Below are positions 46,796 through 57,539 of a stretch of DNA of 64,000 bases, one piece after another; the stretch's first letter is position 1; every line of letters starts with the position of its first letter. The translations under genes and the position numbers were made by a program. The notes beneath the pieces were generated by a model. That model worked only from the letters and a program-made list of their open reading frames with translations. It was not told the DNA's origin and ran no database searches. Origin of the DNA: Platerodrilus igneus. Lineage: Eukaryota > Arthropoda > Insecta > Coleoptera > Lycidae. The stretch lies in contig JARFIW010001082.1 in the NCBI GenBank assembly GCA_036346225.1, forward strand, positions 5,766,001 through 5,830,000, written 5' to 3'.

Positions 46796-47602
46796 GTGCG
46801 GATTTTGTTTTGTACTAAAATGGTACCAGCAAACGTTTTTAAATGCGAGCCGTGTCACGTCTACTTTAGCAGAAGGGATGCTCTCAAACGGCACCAGAAC
46901 AAATGTCGTGGTGTAACATCGCCCAGGGTTAAGCTTATACATCCGTCTGCAGCAAAGTTCTTTAACTGTGGGTCTTGCGGTATCGCTTTTACGAGAATGG
47001 GCAACTTACAGCGACACAAGGAAAAAGAGCATGGTATGTCATTAAGCCGTAAACGTTCAGCTCCGCCAGCTGTTAAAGGGTCTTGTACGAAACAACCACG
47101 AATTATGTGTAAAGTATGCGATTTCGAAATGGAAAAAACTACGTATGCCGCACACTTAAGGAGCAACAGACATAAAAATGCATCAGTTACCGCTACTAGC
47201 GACGATGGCGTAGAAATGGTTAGCACTGCGTTTAACAACCGTATGGCTAGCTATCGCATAAAGAACGCCAGTGTTGACGATGGAGTGCCCGAGTTTCTTT
47301 GGAAGCAGAAAGAGCGATTTATTCGATTAATTAATGAAAAAAGAATACAACATACAGCAGTAAAAGTCTACTGCGAACTCTACAGCGTTTACATCAAAAT
47401 GGGAGAAGAGAAGTCCGATGTGAAATCCTTTAACACAAAAAATTTGGTTATAACGTCTTCTAGTAATCTGGAAAATATGTACGAGGTCTTAAGCGAAACC
47501 ATAAGAACAAAATCAGAGGAATTTGAAACATGTGAGTCCGGTTGGTCTTTGGAAAAAGTGCTCTATTTAGAAATAAATATTAATAAGTATAAGCCGATAT
47601 GA
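46796..47602 (+). CDS. Three-zinc-finger protein with a PolB-associated C-terminal domain
   Basis: The frame allows 268 residues from 46,796; the second Met at 46,820, preceded by AAA, is an equally good start. Three fingers follow: FKCEPCHVYFSRRDALKRHQ closing on NKC (about residues 15-37, a C2HC variant), FNCGSCGIAFTRMGNLQRHK (about 59-85) and MCKVCDFEMEKTTYAAHLRS closing on NRH (about 102-126). After a linker, the last 60 residues hold VKSFNTKNLVITSSSNLENM and WSLEKVLYLEININKY, homologous to the gene at 28,690-29,654. The frame stops at GTATAAGCCGATATGA with AATAAA at 47,619-47,624, so it reads as a complete small gene. The other copy continues into further sequence, so this one may be C-terminally truncated. 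Likely a nucleic-acid-binding protein of the element; the exact role is unknown. Confidence 0.7.
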   Translation: MRILFCTKMVPANVFKCEPCHVYFSRRDALKRHQNKCRGVTSPRVKLIHPSAAKFFNCGSCGIAFTRMGNLQRHKEKEHGMSLSRKRSAPPAVKGSCTKQPRIMCKVCDFEMEKTTYAAHLRSNRHKNASVTATSDDGVEMVSTAFNNRMASYRIKNASVDDGVPEFLWKQKERFIRLINEKRIQHTAVKVYCELYSVYIKMGEEKSDVKSFNTKNLVITSSSNLENMYEVLSETIRTKSEEFETCESGWSLEKVLYLEININKYKPI

Positions 47603-47769
47603 GAAATTCTAGGTTAAGAATAAAAAATTGTGAATATGTAATTAGAAATGTGGTTTACAAAATTTAAACTGTATTAGTAAAAATTGTCTGTAACAAAAAG
47701 TTTTAAGAATGGTTTTTAGATTTTCTTTTAGATATGAGCTGCAGGAAAGTTATAATTTAGAGGGTGCGT

Positions 47770-49065
47770 GTAAAATGGTATGGGGTGGTCCTATTTTAAA
47801 TCTATTTACAGATTCGGATTCTACATAAAATTCTAGACTAACAAGATGTATTGCATGACTAAAAAATTTATAAGGACGGTTAGAAATCGCTACCAGCAAA
47901 AAAATCTTAAAATGGGGGTAGCTCTCTGGGGGGTGATGCAATCTAAAAATTTTAAAGAGATTCGGGTAGCTGAGAAAATTCTAATATTAATTGATACCAA
48001 ACAAGGTAGGTTTATCTCGTGGGTGGAAATGTGGAGAAAGATTTATCTCGCAGAGGGTATGTGTGTAATTTTGCAGGGCGTGATCCTATTTCAAATCTGT
48101 TTACAGATTCGAATTCTGCGTAAAAATTCTAGACTAAAGATATGTATCGCATGTATAAAAAAATTTATAAGAACGCCCAAAAGTCGCTACAGGTAAGAAA
48201 TCTTAAAATTGGGGTAGCTCCCTCGGGGATGGCGCTATCTGAAAAATTCGGGAAAGATTCGGGTAGATGAGAAAATTCTAATATTAATTGATACCAAACA
48301 AGATAGGTTTATCTCGAAAGATGCAATGGCTAGACGAAGAAAACTATTTGTTAGTTTTGCTTATAGAGCAAAGAGCAAAATTTAGAGGTTTGGGAGCTTT
48401 AAAATGTAACTTTGCAGGGCGTGGTCCGATTTCAAATCTGTTTGCAGATTCGGGTTGTGCGTAAAATTTTAGACTAATTTAATGTATTGCATGACTAACA
48501 AAATTTATAAGAACGCTCAGAAATCGCAACAGGTAAAAAATCTTAAAATTGGGGTAGCTCTCTGGAGGGTGATGCAATCTAAAAAATTTCTAGAGATTTG
48601 GGTAGCTGAGAAAATTCTAATATTAACTGATGCCAAACAAGATAGGTTTATCTCAAAAGATGCATTGGTTAGACGAAGAAAACTATTTGGTTCAGAATGT
48701 TAGCGGTAAAAAAAATCTTAAAATGAGGGTAGCTCCCTTGGGGGTGATGATATCTAAAAAATTCCTAGAAATTCGGGTAGGTGAGAAAAATCTAATATTA
48801 ATTGATACCAAACAAGATAGGTTTATCTCGTGGGTGGAAATGTGGAGAAAGATTTATCTCGCGGGTGGAAAGAATGCGGGTGTGACGTAATCAAAATGGT
48901 TGGGGTAAAAAATTCCACAAGGAGTACCACAGGGAGAGAGCAGGAGGAGATTCATCTCCCTCATTTCCTCCTTATGGGAATTTACATGTAAATTGGTCCA
49001 CATGAGGGAGCAAATGAGGAATTCTGGAGCAAATGAGGCGCTGGTTTTGCTATCAACCATCTACT
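47770..49065 (-). repeat. Right terminal inverted repeat
   Basis: Inverse counterpart of the left repeat, shorter and more diverged, with roughly two and a half internal units (about 47,800-48,650) before the unique terminal segment. The 48,140-48,260 unit shows several substitutions and a small deletion relative to the left monomers. An isolated monomer-like fragment lies well inside the element at 44,695-44,840. Confidence 0.9.
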
Positions 49066-49071
49066 ATAATG

Positions 49072-50274
49072 TTTGCTCTGTAGGCGTTTAATGTGAGCCG
49101 CACGGGATAAAAAAAGTGCATCGTGTGGTTTTCAGTTAGTGAAAATTTTAAAGGTCAACGGATATTAAAAAGAACGCAAACAACTTTGGAAAAACCAGAT
49201 AAAGCGAGAGTTAGTTACTTATTAACCGTCGAACACGTTCCTACTGTTGTTTTGGGTTACCTGTGAATTTAAAAAAGTATTGCACGATTTGTTTGAGTAC
49301 TTAACCGTCGAATGACGCTTCTTGTTGTTTACTAAGGAACACGAAAGTGTTGATCAATTATTAATAAAGTATAAAACCTCTTGAAGTGAAATTTAATGCG
49401 CGAATAGATGTGTCGCCGGGTTTGTTTTGGTTGTCAGAGAATTGTTAAAGCGTTCTAGAAATAGATTGTTTCAGTTGTATAATTATCCGGGTGAGAAAGA
49501 ATTTGCAGCTAATTTTATGCTTCCTGGATTGATTTGGGTAGTTCAAGCAGGTCATGACCTGTTTTTAACAAAGAAGCGGCTGGAACTTCACACAGCTGTT
49601 GGTGGATTTGACTGCATATCACGCTTCGCCATCTTGACGACAAGAATTGATATGTAAGTGTTAGCATTCAAGTTATGTTTCATTGACTGACTATTTGTTT
49701 GGGTGTTCCAGCATTTACCGTTGAAGAGAGTTAGGTGTTTCAGATGTCAGTTGTTTTTATTTAAAGTAGGATGTATCGACGATACGTGAGTTTCAAGCCT
49801 ATGCTGAACCTTTCGCAATTTGGTAAAGTTGGTTTAAAGGAATCAATAATGACCCCTTGTGCTGCTTTAAGTGTACACCTGAGTACTTACAACCCTGAGA
49901 TTCCCGCGATTACGATTAGACTATTTATGTTTTCATTTTTTTCGTACAACAATATCGTATAAAGATATTTCCCACAAAACACGAGCTTTTCGCCGTACTT
50001 AATATCGAATCTATTATATCGTTTAACTCCATCTGGTCGCAGCACATTTGTATTTTTGAAAACTATCATACATTAGAACGGGTATCATTATACTTGCATT
50101 TTTTTCAAATAGTCAAGCGGTTTATTTAAATGTTTTAAATAAGCTTTTACCTCGTTCCTTTCAACATTTTCGAATAAATGAAGATTGTGACTAGCCAACA
50201 CATTTATGTGTGTAATAAAATGCTCATAAAAAACTTTACAAACGATATTGCTACATGTATATCTACCCACTTAC
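49072..50274. other. Stretch with one weak open frame and a donor-like site
   Basis: A plus-strand frame at 49,427-49,657 (76 residues) ends at a GTAAGT that would be a strong splice donor (49,653-49,658). Its sequence (LFQLYNYPGEKEFAANFMLP) is not recognised. A minus-strand 60-residue frame at 49,887-50,069 is also unassigned. Either could be an exon of an unrecognised gene or chance. Confidence 0.3.
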
Positions 50275-50373
50275 TTGGCTCGGATACGGGAGTAATAGGA
50301 CTGTCTGGAAGAAGGATTCCTTTCTGAACCAGCTCATCCCTATTGGCTCGGACAGAAATTTTTCTTTCTAATG
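50275..50373 (-). CDS. Phactr: Phactr exon: first RPEL motif
   Basis: After a 171-bp intron (50,374-50,544, GTAAGT...TTTTATTGCAG) a 99-bp exon follows in the right phase. It encodes LERKISVRANRDELVQKGIL, then LPDSPITPVSEP, and ends at another GTAAGT donor (50,274 leftward). This is the first RPEL motif of PHACTR proteins, the G-actin-binding helix pair; the usual Pro after the first Arg is Ala here. Both exons are intact with canonical splice sites, consistent with a live gene transcribed right to left. Later exons (middle region, C-terminal RPEL triplet, PP1-binding tail) must lie further left and were not found in this window. Confidence 0.9.
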
Positions 50374-50544
50374 CTGCAATAAAAGACGTGTAACAATACC
50401 CATACGCGAAACACTGGTTGTAAACAGCTTCTACATTTACCCAATACCCAAGCTATTAATATAAAGCAAAACATGAAATATTAAGCGCATTAGAGCGTTG
50501 CAGATGTCCGTTAGTAACTAAAATACAGTCTATAATTCACTTAC

Positions 50545-50709
50545 TTCTAGATACTGCTTCTAATTTATCAGACTTCTTTTTCCTTTTCCATTTCCACGGT
50601 TTGAATAATTTTCCTAGTGCCGAGAATTTACTTTTTCTTTCTAGCGGAGGTGTTCTAGTATCACTTCCGAGGCTACTTGTTCTGAACGCAGTGCCATTTT
50701 GTTTCTTTG
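50545..50709 (-). CDS. Phactr: Phactr exon: N-terminal basic region
   Basis: Read on the minus strand, a polypyrimidine-AG acceptor (AG at 50,711-50,710) opens a 165-bp exon that ends at a GTAAGT donor (50,544 leftward). The translation includes KSKFSALGKLFKPWKWKRKK, the highly conserved N-terminal block of phosphatase and actin regulator proteins (PHACTR/CG32264 type), preceded by a Ser/Thr-rich TSSLGSDTRTPPLER segment. PHACTR proteins bind G-actin through RPEL motifs and protein phosphatase 1 through their C-terminus, and control cytoskeleton and cell shape. The exon enters in phase with two leading bases and leaves one base that pairs with the next exon. It is too short to show up as a long open frame. 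This is the only host gene I can identify with confidence. Confidence 0.9.
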
Positions 50710-51600
50710 CTGAAAAGGGGAAAACAAATTACTATACAACAATAAACTGAAACGTTAGTAAACACATACAAAACAATAAAAATATATGTAGAAAATCAAA
50801 TATCATAAAATACTGAAAAAACTCTGAGAGCTAAGTCATTTATTTTACCCTATTCTTGACAAGAATACAATATTTTCTTTGCTTTCAAGCCAATAAGTCT
50901 AAGTATCAGAATATATTCATGAGGGAGAAGCTGAAATAATGCAATATAAGCAGATCGCAGATCGATAAAAAACAGCAGGGAGCTAACCAAAAGCGCCTCC
51001 ATCATTCGCTAAAAGTTGCTTTCATCTTATTAGGTATTAAGATATAATTCAAAAGCGCTTTAGGAAACGCTGCACAACGAGGGCTTATTACTTAACATTT
51101 TCCAACATAATACATATTCGATAATACTTTGTAAATTGATGAAGAATTAATCTGTCTTTCGACAAAGATTTTAACGTTACACTGTACTATTTATTTACTC
51201 GTTAATCTATTACATTCAGAGCAGAATAGTACAGAAACGACAAAAAGTTTTCTGATGTATTAAAAGTATATGTCATAATTTTAATAGATATATATTTTAG
51301 CATAATACACCGACCCTCGTCATTTCTAATTATAAAGTAAATTATAAAGACTTTAGCTTTAATCCGCGGTGTTCAATCACTTATTTTTTAGTCCACTTAA
51401 TTAGTGCTTGAGAGAAAATATGCCGGGTGAGCCTCATTACCATAAAAAAGTTTGCTACTTAAAGTAAACACCTCAAATTGGTTAGCTGTGCAGTGTCATA
51501 TACATTTAAGTGCTTTTTTGATGGAGACGAGCATGAAAGGTACACCGACGCCATATCTATACTCTATTATGAACCAACCAGCTGCTAGTAATCACGAATT
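50710..51600 (-). other. Probable Phactr intron or upstream region
   Basis: AT-rich sequence upstream of the Phactr acceptor. No preceding exon was recognised. No repeat was identified. Confidence 0.4.
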
Positions 51601-52255
51601 ATTAGAAATGTAGGAGACCATAATTAAAAAGTTAGCCAAGAGTGAAACGAGCTCGCACTATTAGGGTTCCCTACCAATACTACAGTGTTCCACATTGTAC
51701 TGGTACATTATTAGTAAATACGTTGTCTATAACTATGTTTAAAAATTTTTTTACCAGCAACTATTACACTGTCAAAAAAACCTGCGGTTTTCCGATAATC
51801 TATGACTCAATAACTACTATCCCTATTAAAATCAAAATTTTAGCTTTGGAAATGTAGGAGAACAGGAGAGGGAACGGTCATTTTTGGCACATTTTGAGCT
51901 ACATCATGAAGACTACCCTGGACCGAAAATTATAAAAAAATATTTTTAGAAGCCTTTTAGAATCCTCTTTCAAATGATACCTCACACGATATATTTATTA
52001 AAACTTTTTTTTCTTTTGGCCGAATTAACCCCCGCCATTTTAATCTAAAAATATTTGTCTTCTATTTTCTGACTGTCGATATATGTGCGCGCCATAAAGA
52101 CCTAACATTGTGCCAAATTTCAAATTTCTACGTTACATAGTTTTCGAAAAATACCTCTGTGATAGACGGACGGACGGACACGAGAGTGATCGTATAAAGG
52201 TTCCGTTATACCTTATAAGGTACGGAACTCTAAAAATGCTGTTGCTCGACATTTA
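51601..52255 (+). repeat. Dispersed insect repeat ending in a GACGGACGGACG...TACGGAACTCTAAAA tail
   Basis: The right end reads GATAGACGGACGGACGGACA (52,161-52,180), then a TACGGAACTC ending. GTTCCGT..ACGGAAC forms an inverted pair. In my experience this tail type closes interspersed repeats in several insect genomes (a LINE or SINE 3' end). The left boundary is uncertain; AGGGTTCC at 51,663 may belong to it. Confidence 0.45.
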
Positions 52256-52950
52256 TATCGTTCAGGTTTCTGCTGTAAATGTCTTCCAATTGACCGACAT
52301 AGAAGGACTAAAATGACACTCAACAACGGTTACATGTTATTTACGGACAGTTGCTAAAGCTACCCAAGTATAAACCTATTCGGATAAAAAATGCATTTTT
52401 GATCAATTCCGACGAGAATGTTGTGGGTTCCAAATTAAATGACTCAAGTTATTCGAAATGATTGCTTTCGGAAGTGCTGTTTTACGAGCTGCGATAGTGG
52501 AATTTAGAAACAACTGTGCATTTTTAATTAATTCCAAGTTACAAAGGCTATTATAATATAGGATTTCGCATCCAAAAGCTGGATATGATGCATGGCGCAT
52601 TGAACAAACTACCCGTCATCGGTCAACATAAAGTACATACTCTTCAAAATGACGTGCGACGAAACTTACCACACTTGACACAACATAAAAATTAAAAATT
52701 TGAATAAAATGGAGATTTTACAAAACCTTGAATATTGTAGTGCCAATCGGTCTAGTATAGTTATGTAAGAACGCGGATGAAGAGTCGAATACACAAAAGA
52801 TGACTGCCGACTTCCAGCTGTGTTATATCTTTTGGAATATGTTGATTGACATGTATAAGATTTTGCTTTTAACATTATAATAGGGTATGTTCGAGACAAT
52901 TTACATAATTTCTGGTATGTTATTCAATTAACTAGTACAATTGAAATGTG
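52256..52950. other. Stretch without recognised genes
   Basis: AT-rich with short unassigned frames only (52,403-52,600 and 52,666-52,899, minus). Confidence 0.4.
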
Positions 52951-53005
52951 TGTGTGTGTATGTGTGTGTGTGTGTGTGTGTGTTGTGTGTGTGTGTGTGT
53001 GTGTG

Positions 53006-53053
<48 letters not shown>

Positions 53054-53290
53054 GTGTCTGTGTGTGTGTCTGTGTGTGTGTCGTGTGTGTGTCTGTGTGT
53101 GTCAGTTTGTGTCTGTGTGTGTCTGTGTGTCTGTGTGTGTCTGTGCGTGCCTATGTGTGTCTGTGTGCGCGCGTGTGTGCGCGTGCGTGCGTGGATGCGT
53201 GTGCGCATGTGCTCGTGCGTGTCCGTGCGCGTGCTTGCGTGCGCGCGTTTGTGCGTGTGTGCGCGCGCGCGTGTGTGTATGTGTGTGTTA
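52951..53290. repeat. (GT)n microsatellite, compound toward the right
   Basis: Pure GT to about 53,048, then GT interrupted by TCTGTG, GCGTGC and CGCGCG blocks. All six frames through it are open because the repeat has no stop codons; none is a gene. Confidence 0.97.
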
Positions 53291-54591
53291 TTATATATTG
53301 CTATAATAATAGGGTCATTTAGGGGTATGGGATAGTGCGCTTTATGTAAACATCATGAAAATCCAGAAAACTAGACATTTTGCAAAGAAAATGCGAATTT
53401 CGACGATTAGTCAAGAAAGCAAATGCCAACGCCCTGTATATAAACTATAATTATAATTAGACTCAAAGAAAGAAAGAACATTCCAAAAGATTCAAGTAAA
53501 TAAACAACTTTACAAGTCATACAACGAAGTGGACAGAAGCTGCAACACAATACGGGTGGTTAGTGCATCATTATTATACGAGAAATCTCATTTAAACAAG
53601 CAGGTTTGTAAATGCGTAAAACGGAAAAACGCATATAATTTCATACATCAATAAATATAAAGCTACGTGACCAGGAAGGTATAAAATCCAACACCTTGAT
53701 AGATAGGAAATAATTAGAGCATGGTGATAAAGCAAAGTTCATCAAATTTACTACACAAACAAGACCTACGTGATTTGAAAGAGCATGGAAGATTTGAAAA
53801 TCCAACGAATCTATACAAATAACTTGAAATCCTACGTGCAGGGGCAAGCGTCTCTATTTCGTTGTACATGCAAAATTCGTAGAAATACCCAAGCCGGCAT
53901 GTGAAGATTAAGGTACAAGGCGGTAATTATTGGACTATTCGCTTGACCGACCAATTGTAAACAGATAGGCGTTCTCTTTAAATGCAACAAGATTCCGTAC
54001 ACAAATGAGTTTGAATTAAAAGAAGGCATGCTTCACATCACCTGAAACAAGATATTTACGTAAAAGAATTAAAAGTGATTTTATAATTAATAAATTTTAA
54101 TGTGGTGATAGTGCATAATTATTAGGAGGTTCGTTGTTTAATCCTCAAAAACGTAAGTAATAAAAGGTTGCTTTTAATAAATTTTAAGATTTATATTAAC
54201 AAAAGGACTCTAAATAATTCCTGGTTCCTACCTGGATGTCCAAACAATCTCTGGATCAATCAGGAGAAGTGAAACAAGAATATCAAAACAGTCTCTGGAC
54301 CTACCTGGAAAAATTATACAAGAATATCCGAATTTCTATTCAAAGACATTATAAACGCTTTGTACATATTGAGAATATTATAGTAATTGTGGTTAATTGT
54401 GTTTTGCTTAAAAGGCATAGGAAGTAGAGATAAAAAGAAAAATTTAAAAATTCTTTGTTGTATTGCCGCAAGCTCCGTGCGTGGTTAAAATTGAGCTAGC
54501 CAAGGTATTAAAATTAAAATTGACAAAAAGAAAATTTTTTAACCTTTTTATTTCACAAAAAGAGGGCACCGGGTTATTGTGTAATTAACTA

Positions 54592-54596
<5 letters not shown>
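53291..54596. other. Stretch without recognised genes
   Basis: CAACGCCCTGTATATA at 53,430-53,445 resembles a Tc1-like outer end but has no partner. 54,236-54,330 contains two ~43-bp imperfect copies of a CA(A/G)TCTCTGGA...ACAAGAATATC unit. Otherwise AT-rich and unassigned. Confidence 0.4.

Positions 54597-54637
<41 letters not shown>
54597..54637. repeat. (TA)n microsatellite at the left edge of the Penelope-like element
   Basis: Uninterrupted TA repeat. Matching TA tracts lie at the right edge of the same element (58,297-58,331) and at 62,312-62,349. Confidence 0.95.
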
Positions 54638-54640
<3 letters not shown>

Positions 54641-54674
54641 ACTTTTATATTTTCTTGACCATTTATATTATTTC

Positions 54675-55427
54675 TTACAAAAATTTTTCTTGGAACTGGT
54701 CATTAATAATTAATTTGAATGTTTTCTACATGTAAAATAAACACTTTTTTCTTGCTTTTTAATTTTTATTATTCATATGACGCGTTTCGGCTAAACAACC
54801 ATTTTCAAATATGAAACCTATAAACTATCTCTAATTAAATAATGATTTTTTAAAATTAAATTGCATACATACCATTTAATGTAAAGTCAAACTATTAAAA
54901 CTTACAAACTAAATAAATTATTTCTAACATTATAGGATAAGCAACAATACATCCTAATAATACTCTTTTGGGTATGTTTTTAATTTAAAACTTGCTTTCC
55001 TTGTCAATTTACAACTAACATTTAGATTAATAAACCTTTACAAAACTAATACCTTATCAGTGATAATGCTATTGAATTAAACATATGAATTTTACATGCT
55101 TATGCTAATATACAGTGTGAGAGGATATTAATGTATGTGGTATTAAAATTATTTCTGTTGTATTAAATTGTGGTAAATATTTATAAATCCGTCTTGGTCT
55201 ATTTTTGAGTTTATAGCTTTAGGGTTCTTTTGAATTTCTATTGTTTCAAGTATGTTTCTTTTGTTATCATTTATCTCCGTTCCTAAAATTTTAACATTAC
55301 TAAAATCGAACTGGTGGACTTTTTCAATTGCGTGCGTTGCTAGGGCCGTTTTTTTTTATTATTAGTTTTATAGTATATTTGTGTTCATAAACTCGTTTAT
55401 GGAGGTATTGTTTAAATTTCCGATATA
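54675..55427 (-). repeat. Left arm of the Penelope-like element
   Basis: Includes the end of the endonuclease gene, the 3' untranslated region and the hammerhead-like motif. It is inversely matched by 57,540-58,290 with few differences, for example TTTTTTTTTATT versus ATAAAAAAAATAC at the arm's coding part. Confidence 0.9.
54772..54817 (-). ncRNA. Degenerate hammerhead ribozyme motif, left arm
   Basis: On the minus strand: stem I TTCATAT pairs with ATATGAA; a GGTT/AGCC stem II encloses a GTTT loop; then GAAA, a palindromic ACGCGT (stem III) and the TC cleavage context. The CTGATGA core box is replaced by TTGAAAA, so self-cleavage is not expected. Confidence 0.5.
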
Positions 55428-57110
55428 TACTCCAGGGCATTCTTTACAGTTAATTTTGTATATTGTGTGGGTTCTGTTTTTCCATCTATTATCGGTTTAA
55501 GTTTTGTAAATACCGCTCTTGAAGAGTTATTTGGCTTATGTGCCACATAAATGTTATAGTTCTTAAGGCATTTTTTAATTTTTTCTGATAACCCTGGAGT
55601 ATATTCAATCCCTATTTTAATTTCATTAATCTGTTTTTCTTGTTTACCGCCATTATTATATATTTTATGGACTTTTGTTTTATTATCTGTTCAATAAATG
55701 ATTTAGGGTATTTATTATTTTTAAGTACAGTTTTAACCTTTTTATATTTTTGACCTATGTTTATTGTGTGCTAATTGTATGGCACGTTCCACCAGGTTAT
55801 TTACTACATTTTTTATATTGCTTTGGTACACATGATAAGAAATTTAAATATCTGCCACTCCATGTATTTTTCTATACCAATTTGTGGATATTTCCTTTTG
55901 TGTTATATGAAATAAGCGTATCAAGAAATGGTATAGATTTATTTATTTCCTTTTCATACGTAAATTGAAGTTTTGGATGAAAACTGTTAAAGGCCTTTAC
56001 CGTTTCATCCACTTTATTTTCTGGCAGGCATATAATACTGTCATCAACAAACCTTTTATAAAACACAGGTGTATAGCTTAATTTGCCAATAGCATGCTTT
56101 TCTAGTTCTTCGAGTACTATGTTCGCAATTGTTGGTGATATGGGGGAACCCATTGCCGTACCAAATATTTGGGAATAAATTTTTTTGTCAAATGTAAAAT
56201 ATGTGGCTTCTAAACAGATTTTAACTCCTTTTATGTATTCCTCCTTGGGTAATGTTGTTAAAGAAGCTATTTTTGTCCATTTATTTTTAATAATATTTAT
56301 AGCTAGTTGTGTTGGGATATTAGTAAATAACGATTTTACATCTAATGAAATTAATACATGGTTATTTGGTATAATTTGTTTAACGATAAATTTTTGAAAA
56401 TCCCAACTGTCTTTAATTGCATATTCAGTTGTTCCGATAATTGTTTTAATTGTTTCGATTAAGTATTTCGACAGATTATATGTAGGTGCGTTTTTTGTAC
56501 TTACAATGGGCCGGAGGGGGATATTAGTTTTGTGTATCTTAGGTACACCATATATGGATGGTGCATGTCCATTGTGGCAAATTAATTGGTTTTGACCTTT
56601 AGTGTTATATAGTTGTTTTATACCATTTATTTAAAAGTGTGTTTATTGTGCTTTGTAGTTGTAAGGTCGGGTCAATTTTTTTAGTCAAGTATGTAGTATT
56701 ATCTTTTAACATTTCGTTCATTTTAGACTTATATTCTTCACTGTTCATTAGTACAGTTGTTCTACACTTATCTGCTTGTAGCACGTATATGTCCTCATTA
56801 TTTTCAGAAATTCTTTTGTCTTCTTTAGGCAGTAATTTTCATAGTTGTTATAAATTTTATTTTGTACGAATTATTTGCTTTGTTACGATGATTAGTTAAA
56901 ATATTACAAATTTTATTACGAATTTCGTGTTTTTCTTCATTGTTTTTCGTTTTCATACCGATTTCTACATTTGTTATAATACTTTCATAATTAGTTTTTG
57001 GTGTGTTGGTTGAGAATTTATTTCCTAAGATTAGTAGGTGGTTTACTTCTGTTGGGATTGTTTTATTTGTTAAGTTTATAAGCCATTTGGTATTTGTTTT
57101 ATGATTCGGT
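55150..57110 (-). pseudogene. Penelope-like reverse transcriptase / GIY-YIG endonuclease
   Basis: Reading leftwards: LQADKCRTTVLMNSEEYKSK (near 56,790), SIYGVPKIHKTNIPLRPIVS (near 56,555), DVKSLFTNIPTQLA (near 56,340), GTAMGSPISPTIANIVLEEL (56,160 on) and YKRFVDDSIICLPENKV with the VDD catalytic box, then FNSFHPKLQFTYEKEIN. From 56,561 to 55,872 the frame is continuous. Downstream, a WYRK/WSGRYLNF region is broken by shifts and stops. The endonuclease remnant shows CPGVYIGN, ALATHAIEKVHQFDFSNVKI and a stop near 55,150. A run upstream of the GIY-YIG core is lost. The enzyme would prime on nicked DNA; this copy is inactive. Confidence 0.88.
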
Positions 57111-57539
57111 TTTTAAACTTATTTTTGCTTATTAAGTAAAATTTCAATTTTATTTATGTGTTTATGTTTTATTTTATTGAAAATAATATTGTAAATTCTA
57201 TTTTGTTCATCAAAGAATTTTCTGTGAACCTCTATTTGTGTGTTCTGAATTATTTTGACTTTAATTTCTGTTAACTTAAAATTGATTTTACTAATTTTAG
57301 AATAGCACTGTGCTATGCAAATATTTAAGCATTTTAAATAAAACAGGGTTAGGCATTTTAAGTAATAATTCTTAAATTTATTTTCGAATACTGTTGTTTT
57401 AATAAACTTAATAATTATAGACCTATACTAATAAATAATAATTTAAACTATAAACCTCAGGTGTGGATAAACTCCTGGAATTTCTTTCTCTTGTAACCAA
57501 TTAGCTATACAATAACTATACAATAACTATACAATAACT

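Larger units (their letters stand above)
37114..49065. mobile_element. 12-kb Polinton-like element with long repeat-built terminal inverted repeats and a central palindrome
   Basis: The element starts AGTAGATGGTTGATAGC and ends with the inverse, flanked by a 6-bp direct repeat ATAATG (37,108-37,113 and 49,066-49,071). A 6-bp duplication and AG at the termini fit Polintons/Mavericks. Inside, from the left: a 1.87-kb inverted repeat of 339-bp monomers; a gene in minus orientation (38,978-41,179); an 18-bp repeat cluster; a mirror copy of that gene (41,618-43,895); GC-rich and duplicated non-coding sequence with a possible PolB C-terminal scrap; a zinc-finger gene (46,796-47,602); and the right inverted repeat. 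I recognise no integrase, protease, ATPase or capsid gene, so if it is a Polinton relative it is a heavily reduced, non-autonomous derivative. Confidence 0.8.

Noticed and set aside
52924..53335. Cys/Val- and His/Thr-rich open frames of 94-129 residues
   Set aside because: They come from the stop-free GT microsatellite in every frame.
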